Part shown: one piece after another, positions 24,797 through 31,200 of the stretch
Numbering within the stretch: position 1 is the stretch's first letter
How the letters are laid out: the number at the start of each line of letters is the position of its first letter
Assembly (NCBI GenBank): GCA_905373605.1
Contig: CAJPTO010000002.1
Coordinates: forward strand, 1 to 36,130
DNA: 36,130 bases
Source: an uncultured Prevotella sp.
Lineage (GTDB): Bacteria; Bacteroidota; Bacteroidia; Bacteroidales; Bacteroidaceae
Reading direction: 5' to 3'
Program-made: the position numbers and the translations under genes
The notes under the pieces: generated by a model
Database searches by the model: none
The model's input: only the letters and a program-made list of their open reading frames with translations
Told to the model about the DNA's origin: nothing

Positions 24797-26791
24797 TTAT
24801 TTCAAGAAATCCGTTGTGCGGTTGGGCGAATATAGTTCCCAAAGAGAGGCTATCGTCCAGCCTGGCGCAAAGATGTCGTTATAAAATCCCTTGCCGTTGT
24901 GGCCGTAATCCCACGTGGTGTGCTGCACCACTTCGGGATAAAATCCCCGTTTAGCCACACCACAAAGGTTATCGGCAATGGGCAACAACTGGCTGAGCGA
25001 AGAGGTAATGACATCGTATATGCCCTTAAACCGTTGTTCGCCCGTTTGTTTAGCAAGCCAGTTTACAATGTGAGGCAGCTCGAAAACAAACACGTCTATA
25101 TGATTGTTCTCTACCGAAACGTTGCCCCATCCGCGTGTTTTCAGCCCCAATTCGCCTGCCATCTGTCCAGGTGCGAATGGTACATCCCACGTGTAATACC
25201 ACGAGAGGGCGAAGTAGGCAGCTTGTTTGCACAGGTCGATATAATGTTTTCGTTCTTCGCCCTTGGTAGCCATAGCCATGTAATAGGTGGCTGTTACAGC
25301 GGCGATGGCGGCTTCCTTGTCTTCGCAGTTGGCATCTAGGGTAGACGAGAAGTAGTCGCTTTGCGAAATAATTTTCTTCTCCAAGTAGTTCACCGTTCGG
25401 CGAGCGGCCTGCAAATACTGCTTGTTGCCAAAATATTTCCACCCCATCACCAATGCAGAAGTTGCCGAAGGGGTGCTGCCTCCCGAAGCATCTACATCGG
25501 CGCCATCAGATTTAAACTTGCGGGCAAAGTGCCCATCGCCCTTTATTAGGGTAACAAAGTTATCGAGAATGGTGCGTATGCGCCTCTCCCACGCTGCATG
25601 ATGGCGACCACGACTCTTCTCGTATTTTAGGTAATGGAGCACAGCATAAACGGCTTCGCTTTGCTGCCGAATGGAATGAACGTCTTCTTTGGAGAAGCCA
25701 TCACGGAAGTTTACAAAGTCGTGCAGGTAGCCACCGTCACCAAATCCGTTGTTTAGGAAGCTGTCGAAAATGGCTTGCCCCATGCTAACAAGTCCTTCAT
25801 CGTTTGTTTCTGTACCGTATTCTATCTCGTTGAAAGCGTTAAGCAGCACGCGCCCGCAAAAGCCTATCTGCATTTCTGTTGCCGGCAAGCAGTCACTAAC
25901 ACGAAGCGAGAGGCCCGAATTGTATTTTAACGGATAACGATCTACGAACGAATGGCGAAAATAATCGCTGAGGGCAGCCTTCACTGCTGCACCCGTGTAA
26001 GCATTTTTCAAGGGTTGGGGCTGCATGCGGTCATAGCTATATTGCCACACTTGTGTAACAAAGTTACCGAAATCGTTGGCTTTATAGCGACGTATGCGCC
26101 AGCGCAAGGTTTGCTGTTCGCCCTTTTCCAGTTTGGCAAAAGTTGTTATTGGGCCTGTAAGCGTTAGCTTGCGGATGTATCTTTTAGGGGCTTCCTCGTA
26201 GGGGTAGCCAAACTTTAAGTCTACGGTGTTACCCTCGCCATCGAACCCGGCATAACCCACGGTTGTGCGCCCAGGGAGTATTATCTCGCCCATGGTTCGC
26301 TGAACCTGCACATCGCAAGGTTCATCCAGCACACGCAACACCGATACGCCTTTCCCCTCGCGTGGGTTAAAGGCACTGGTTAGCGGTGTAGACATGCGGT
26401 CTTCTCTGAAGGTCCAACGCTTGCTGGTTTTGAAAGAGGGTGCTTCTTGGGGAGAGCGCATGTTGCGATGATACCAAAAACCAGGCATGTAAAACTCCGC
26501 TTCGCCAGACGAGAGGCCTGTGTTGAGGCTGAGGTCAAGGTGAAAATACACCTTTTCGCGCGCCGAGAGGGTAACCGTCAGCAGTTCGTCGTCGCCATCT
26601 TTCGTTGTCGAAGATACCACGTTCAGCGGCCCGTCAGTAGTCCAATCCTGACCTTGTTGTAGCAATTGGCGTGTTTTCGACGGATTGCCAGGTGACTTTA
26701 AGCTAAGCGACATCGACAAGCCTTGAGCTTGTAACGCACAAACATGCGCCACAAACGACCAACCTAGCAGAATGACTTTTATTCGTTTCAT
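24797..26791 (-). CDS. Secreted protein of unknown function, possible glycoside hydrolase or lyase
   Basis: The start is the ATG at 26791 (MKRIKVILLGW...ALQAQ signal peptide; 664 residues). A start at 26827 would add twelve residues before the signal. I do not recognise the family. The N-terminal third (about 25-240) looks beta-rich (FHLDLSLNTGLSSGEAEFYMPGFW). The rest looks helical, with regularly spaced helix pairs carrying acidic and aromatic residues (GFGDGGYLHDFVNF, SIRQQSEAVYAVLHYL, DASGGSTPSATSALVMGWKYF, SVENNHIDVFVFELPHI), like an (alpha/alpha)6 barrel. This beta-sandwich plus barrel plan occurs in several polysaccharide-cleaving families. Position directly upstream of the regulator and among GH43 enzymes supports a role in glycan breakdown. 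The reaction is not known. Confidence 0.75.
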   Translation of the reverse strand: MKRIKVILLGWSFVAHVCALQAQGLSMSLSLKSPGNPSKTRQLLQQGQDWTTDGPLNVVSSTTKDGDDELLTVTLSAREKVYFHLDLSLNTGLSSGEAEFYMPGFWYHRNMRSPQEAPSFKTSKRWTFREDRMSTPLTSAFNPREGKGVSVLRVLDEPCDVQVQRTMGEIILPGRTTVGYAGFDGEGNTVDLKFGYPYEEAPKRYIRKLTLTGPITTFAKLEKGEQQTLRWRIRRYKANDFGNFVTQVWQYSYDRMQPQPLKNAYTGAAVKAALSDYFRHSFVDRYPLKYNSGLSLRVSDCLPATEMQIGFCGRVLLNAFNEIEYGTETNDEGLVSMGQAIFDSFLNNGFGDGGYLHDFVNFRDGFSKEDVHSIRQQSEAVYAVLHYLKYEKSRGRHHAAWERRIRTILDNFVTLIKGDGHFARKFKSDGADVDASGGSTPSATSALVMGWKYFGNKQYLQAARRTVNYLEKKIISQSDYFSSTLDANCEDKEAAIAAVTATYYMAMATKGEERKHYIDLCKQAAYFALSWYYTWDVPFAPGQMAGELGLKTRGWGNVSVENNHIDVFVFELPHIVNWLAKQTGEQRFKGIYDVITSSLSQLLPIADNLCGVAKRGFYPEVVQHTTWDYGHNGKGFYNDIFAPGWTIASLWELYSPNRTTDFLK

Positions 26792-26971
26792 CGTTTTCTT
26801 ATACTTTAATGCTGTGAATATCGCCAAATCCCACTGGCGAAGACTTTATTGAGGGCACATCGTATCACGATGCGGAAGACACCAAACAAATAACCTGCCG
26901 TGGCATCGCCAAGCATTTGGCAATGCAATCAACAAAGCATGGCGACGCCACGTACGGGTAAAGATGTGTTT
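26792..26971. repeat. Inverted repeats in the gap between two glycan-locus genes
   Basis: The 180-base gap holds a 12-base inverted repeat with one mismatch (CGTGGCATCGCC at 26899-26910 and GGCGACGCCACG at 26941-26952). Inside it is a smaller hairpin GCCAA-GCAT-TTGGC. A third hairpin CATCGT-ATC-ACGATG lies near 26858-26872. No T run follows on either strand. Confidence 0.6.
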
Positions 26972-28441
26972 TCAACGGCTTATGGTTCTCACACTTTTAT
27001 AATAAGTGTCGAAGACATAGAATGTTTCTGTGCGCTCATCGTAGGCAATGCCCGTAGGACTCCCAAAGCGTGCCGTTTCTCGCAGGTCGCCATCTTCAGG
27101 CCCCCATGTGTTATTGTCGGTCATGGCAGACGTTGCCCCACGCCCCGCAAAGGTGCGAACACGACCCTCGGGTGTGAGATAACGCACACAATAGTTGTCG
27201 TAATCGCAGAAGTAGAAGTCGTAAACGTCTTCCTTACCCTGTGCTACATAGTCGGGATTTTTCACAAAAATGCCTTGATAAGGGAAGTTCATCAACGTGC
27301 CATCGCCCTTACCGTCGGCCCATCCCTTAACGCCCTGCTGGCCAGAGACGAGGTAAGGTTGCTTAAAACGCTTGGTGGCCTCGTCGTAATCCATACGATA
27401 GATGCAGTGTTGGTTTAGGGCTATCACGTAAGCGTACTTGCCCGTGGGGTGTATGGTGATATTAAAGTTCCAGCGACTAGCACCAAGTGTGAGCATTTGC
27501 TCATAGTTGTTGCCCATGAGAGAAGGGTTCCAAGGCGTTGTTTCCGTTGCGTTGGCATAATATTTGGCCATGTCTAGGCGGAAAATGGCATTGTTGCCAT
27601 AGCTGTTGAAATATAGTTCGCCGTTGGCAGGATGCACCGCTACGGTGTTGCATTGCTTATAAGCGGCCAGCACTTCACGCTTAGAGTCGTCGGTAAAGCT
27701 ACCATCGGCGTTGCGTTTAACAATCCACACGCTGGTAGATCGGTCTCCACTGTCGTCGCGGTCGGTAGCAATCACCATATCACCTTTCGCCGTAAAATCT
27801 ATTGCACGCAAGCGTTTGCCTTCGAAACACGTCTTGCCGTGCATCACGGTGGTAACGGTCTTCGCCTTCAAGTCGAAAAGCTGCACGCCATAACCATTGT
27901 TATCGAAGTCTTCGTAGGCAACGTATAGGTGGTCGTAGTTCTGTGGGTCGAACTTCATAAAGGCAGCTTGCTTGCCAAAAGTGGCCGAACCATCGTCTTT
28001 ACCCGTACCAAACTTGCCGTCTTTCCATCCTGGGTCGCCGTCGCTTATACGGTAGCCGATCAGCGTACGCACCATCAACGGGCTGGTATAGACAAATTTT
28101 GTGGCAGCCTTGGCAGACTGCTGAGCCACCTTCACCTCTACTTCAAAGCGTCCCGATTCGATCCAATAGGGCACGATGCAGCCAATGCTGTCGGCCTTTA
28201 CATAATTTAGCTTGGCCCTTTTTCCACCAATCATTACGTTTACCTGTGTAGAGTCGAGCCCGAAATTCGAGCCGTAGATCACCATTTCTTGGCCATTGGT
28301 GGCTTCGGCAGGTGTAAAGTGGCTGATGGTTACAGGCACATTGGGGTCGTATTTCGGGGTGTTGTCCTCGTCTTTATCACTGCAAGCAGCCGTGTTGGCA
28401 CATAAAGCGACTATGAAGAGCGCATATATCCAACGCTTCAT
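26972..28441 (-). CDS. IPT/TIG plus NHL-like propeller surface lipoprotein
   Basis: From the ATG at 28441 the product has 489 residues (an ATG at 28462 adds seven). The signal ends at Cys20 (NTAAC), followed by SDKDED, an acidic stretch like the Bacteroidetes signal for export of lipoproteins to the cell surface. Residues about 35-115 form an IPT/TIG immunoglobulin-like domain (ITPAEATNGQEMVIYGSNFG type). The remainder has propeller-like repeats of the NHL kind (YDHLYVAYEDFDNNG, NTVAVHPANGELYFNSYG, FGSPTGIAYDE). Proteins of this plan are common next to SusC/SusD in glycan loci and are thought to bind glycan at the surface, like SusE/SusF. Here no SusC/SusD is in view. Confidence 0.82.
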   Translation of the reverse strand: MKRWIYALFIVALCANTAACSDKDEDNTPKYDPNVPVTISHFTPAEATNGQEMVIYGSNFGLDSTQVNVMIGGKRAKLNYVKADSIGCIVPYWIESGRFEVEVKVAQQSAKAATKFVYTSPLMVRTLIGYRISDGDPGWKDGKFGTGKDDGSATFGKQAAFMKFDPQNYDHLYVAYEDFDNNGYGVQLFDLKAKTVTTVMHGKTCFEGKRLRAIDFTAKGDMVIATDRDDSGDRSTSVWIVKRNADGSFTDDSKREVLAAYKQCNTVAVHPANGELYFNSYGNNAIFRLDMAKYYANATETTPWNPSLMGNNYEQMLTLGASRWNFNITIHPTGKYAYVIALNQHCIYRMDYDEATKRFKQPYLVSGQQGVKGWADGKGDGTLMNFPYQGIFVKNPDYVAQGKEDVYDFYFCDYDNYCVRYLTPEGRVRTFAGRGATSAMTDNNTWGPEDGDLRETARFGSPTGIAYDERTETFYVFDTYYKSVRTISR

Positions 28442-28513
28442 CGTGGGTTTATTCCTTTTCATATTGTGGTTTCGTCTTAATGTTAACTATGTATTTGTTA
28501 CCTTATGTCGCGC

Positions 28514-29650
28514 CTATTTCTTCACGCGAACTTTAAGTGTGGTAAGGTTTCCCTTATGATCGGTGGGCCAAGTACCCGTTGGTTCGATAAAGACGTCTTT
28601 CGAATCGTTAACCCCACGCTTACCAAAATAGATGGAGCCAGATGGCCCAACGAGTTCGGCTTTCAGCAATTCGACGGGTTGCGACTTGTTATAATACACA
28701 AAGTCGATACGGTCGCGCTCATCGTATTCAGGGCAGAAAGACAACTTGCTTATGCTAGCATCCTTGTTATCGGCAGGGAATGTGAAGCCAGGATGTGTAA
28801 CGGGATCGGGGAATTTCTCGCGATAGGTATCTACGAAACCCGCCTTCCGCAGCATAACAGAGCAGTCCCAGTTGGCCACCACTCCGTTATGACTATACAA
28901 GTCCTTAGTGTTGGCTTGCCAATCAAGGTCGGACGGCTCGTTAAAGTCACCACCTAGGATAACGATACGCCCCTTATCCATCTCGCCTTGCGCATCGTCG
29001 ATAAACATTTCCATGACTTCATCGCGCGTGCTCAGTCGGTTGTCTTTCATAACGAGTTCGCTATCGGTGATGGGATTGGGTAGTTTCGACCAATCGGGAC
29101 CACTGTTATAGCCTCGTGGCAAATAGCAAGCGTAGTGCTTGTAGTCGAGATGTGCAGAATAGAAGGTCATCTCTTGTCCGCAAACTTCCACCGTTACCTT
29201 TATCATATAGTTGTCGGTGGGCGTGGGAAGCACCTTAAAGTTCTTTATCTCGTACTTAGACAGCACGCCAACAAACGTACCGTGGTTCTTGCCATAATAA
29301 TCTTTCTGATGCTTTGTCTTTAACGACTGGCACAAACGATGGGTGTATTCGCCATCGCCGTCAGGGATTTTCTGCAACAAGAGGTCGTTGCGCAACTCGC
29401 ACAGTAACACAATGTCGGGATCCACTTGGTTGATAACGTCTACCAACCCATTATAGGCATTGTTCACTTGTGTTGCTCCGAACCATGTGTTTAGCTGGAA
29501 AACTTTCAGGTCTTGATACACTTCCACGGGCTTTGGAGGCTCGGGAACGGGGTTGTTGTCTTCACTACTACACGCTATGGAGCAAAAGCCAAACAGCATT
29601 AACAATGCCGCATGCAGACAACTGTGCTTAAAAAGATGTTCTCTTTTCAT
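28514..29650 (-). CDS. Endonuclease/exonuclease/phosphatase-fold lipoprotein
   Basis: This 378-residue protein has a lipoprotein signal with Cys27 (SIAC) followed by SSEDN, again suggesting surface display. The mature part has the metal-dependent EEP fold. Its residues fit the family pattern: Asn54 (LNTWFG), Glu85 (LLCELRND), His167 and Asp169 (SAHLDY), Asp235 and Asn237 (GGDFNEPS), and Asp364-His365 (TDH) near the end. The family hydrolyses phosphodiester or phosphomonoester bonds in nucleic acids, phosphoinositides or sphingomyelin. Members occur in Bacteroidetes glycan loci, where they might remove phosphate groups from the glycan. The substrate here is unknown. All catalytic positions appear intact. 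Confidence 0.85.
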   Translation of the reverse strand: MKREHLFKHSCLHAALLMLFGFCSIACSSEDNNPVPEPPKPVEVYQDLKVFQLNTWFGATQVNNAYNGLVDVINQVDPDIVLLCELRNDLLLQKIPDGDGEYTHRLCQSLKTKHQKDYYGKNHGTFVGVLSKYEIKNFKVLPTPTDNYMIKVTVEVCGQEMTFYSAHLDYKHYACYLPRGYNSGPDWSKLPNPITDSELVMKDNRLSTRDEVMEMFIDDAQGEMDKGRIVILGGDFNEPSDLDWQANTKDLYSHNGVVANWDCSVMLRKAGFVDTYREKFPDPVTHPGFTFPADNKDASISKLSFCPEYDERDRIDFVYYNKSQPVELLKAELVGPSGSIYFGKRGVNDSKDVFIEPTGTWPTDHKGNLTTLKVRVKK

Positions 29651-29789
29651 TGTTCTTGGTTTTGATAAATATTATTTTCAGTTTCTAGTTACATTCCTAA
29701 TACATGGCTTATACGATACATGGGGCGTGGAGTTAGGCAGGGCATGCTACATGTTAAGCATAAAAGGCTGCCCCGATGCAAAGATATTG
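29651..29789. promoter_or_regulatory. Gap with candidate -7 element for the EEP gene
   Basis: On the minus strand TATCTTTG (29779-29786) matches TAnnTTTG and lies just after the GH43 stop, about 130 bases before the EEP start. No TTTG lies at -33. It could give an internal promoter within the minus-strand cluster. Confidence 0.35.
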
Positions 29790-31076
29790 CTATTCAACCT
29801 TTACGATTTTCTGATTTATGCTGCCACTATTTCCTCTCACCCTTACGATATATATGCCCACAGGCACATCGTTCAGCCACAGGTCTTGCGTGCTTATGGC
29901 TCTGCCCGCCCTAATCTTTTCGCCGCTCATGGCGTAGAGTTCCCACGTAAAGACGGAGTTATCGGGGCTTGAAATCTGATAATAATTATCACCACCACAG
30001 GCCACGGTGTAGGTATCAGGCGTGGCATCGACATCGGCAATGCCACTAGGCAAGTCGTCTTTAAAGAAAGGTGCTGCCCCACCCTTCGACGGATGCTTAC
30101 TCGCTACATAAGGCCAGCCATCAACATCCCATAGCACCTTGTCCACGAAAAGTTTCCTACCAGCATCTATATCCATCTTATCAAACCCATGATAAAGCAT
30201 CCAATAACCGCCGTTATCATCGACAATCAACTGCGAACAATGGCCAGGACCCGCCACGAGTTCGTTGCCCGACAACACACTTTCGTACGAACCGCCCACC
30301 TCCATTATCTTCTTACCGTGCCTGTTTACGTAAGGGCCACGCAGCTCTTTGCTTCTCGACACCACAACTCGATAGGTGCTGTTAGCTCCTTCGCAACAAT
30401 TGCCCAACGAACCCATAAAATAATAGTAGCCATTGTGCTTCACAATCATCGTGGCTTCTGTGCCATGATGCATCCAATTGTGGTTCGGCCCAATCTGAAA
30501 CTTCTCTGCCCCAGGCTTTAAAGACAGTCCATCGGCAGACAGTTCTATACCCCACACACCGCGAAAGCTGCCCCAAAAGAGGTATTTCTTGCCATCATCA
30601 TCCTGGAAAAAGCAAGGATCAATACTGTTTTGCACGCCTATCTCGGAGCTGGTGAAGAGTTTTCCCCTGTCAACAAACCCTCCACGAGGCAAAGAAGACG
30701 TGGCCACACCGATGCCACAGTTCCATTCTTTACCCCATTCGGCCATCGAATAGTAAAGCACAAACTGCCCATTGATGTAATTGATGTCGGGTGCCCAAAT
30801 GTTGCCATTCGCTATAAAAGTTGGGCGAGTTGAGCTATTGAAGGCCGAACCCGCAAAACGCCATCGCGTGGCGAGGTCGCGCGACCTGTAAATGGGTACA
30901 CACAGCCCACCGCCCTCTGTGGCATAAACATAGAATTGGCCGTCGGGTGCACGTACAACGCTTGGGTCGGGCATGTCTTTGTTTAAGACAGGGTTGGCGT
31001 ATTGCCCACGAACAGCTGTGACCAACATCAACACACTGGCAACAAGGGTTATTCTTTTTATTGCGATTATTCTCAT
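29790..31076 (-). CDS. GH43 endo-arabinanase-like enzyme with type IX sorting domain
   Basis: The ATG at 31076 gives 428 residues with a signal peptide ending near AVRGQ; an earlier start at 31106 adds ten. The GH43 propeller (about 27-340) has Asp37 (MPDP), Asp153 (SIDP) and Glu207 (TEATM) as likely catalytic residues. It also has GNCCEGANSTY, SRSKEL, GPY and GPGH, the endo-arabinanase pattern. It is clearly a paralogue of the GH43 part of the fusion protein at 18690-20786. The last ~75 residues (FTWELYAMSGEKI ... VPVGIYIVRV ... QKIVKVE) form a beta-sandwich C-terminal domain of the type IX secretion, type A kind. The enzyme is therefore likely released or anchored on the cell surface, while its paralogue lacks this tail. 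Substrate is inferred. Confidence 0.9.
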   Translation of the reverse strand: MRIIAIKRITLVASVLMLVTAVRGQYANPVLNKDMPDPSVVRAPDGQFYVYATEGGGLCVPIYRSRDLATRWRFAGSAFNSSTRPTFIANGNIWAPDINYINGQFVLYYSMAEWGKEWNCGIGVATSSLPRGGFVDRGKLFTSSEIGVQNSIDPCFFQDDDGKKYLFWGSFRGVWGIELSADGLSLKPGAEKFQIGPNHNWMHHGTEATMIVKHNGYYYFMGSLGNCCEGANSTYRVVVSRSKELRGPYVNRHGKKIMEVGGSYESVLSGNELVAGPGHCSQLIVDDNGGYWMLYHGFDKMDIDAGRKLFVDKVLWDVDGWPYVASKHPSKGGAAPFFKDDLPSGIADVDATPDTYTVACGGDNYYQISSPDNSVFTWELYAMSGEKIRAGRAISTQDLWLNDVPVGIYIVRVRGNSGSINQKIVKVE

Positions 31077-31200
31077 AAATAAGCGGTTATCAACTTTTAG
31101 CGACATTGAAATCTTCGTGAATTTGTTAGTTATAGTTATGAGAATTAAAAACTTAAATACTCAAAAAACCATCAGCTTAAAAACTTAAAGTTCCAAAAAC

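Noticed and set aside
26899..26952. Ends of an insertion sequence
   Set aside because: The inverted repeats are only 30 bases apart, with no transposase and no target-site duplication visible.
26900..27418. Plus-strand frame of 172 codons antisense to the IPT-propeller gene
   Set aside because: The minus strand carries a full lipoprotein with signal, lipobox and domains; the antisense frame is a by-product of its codon bias.
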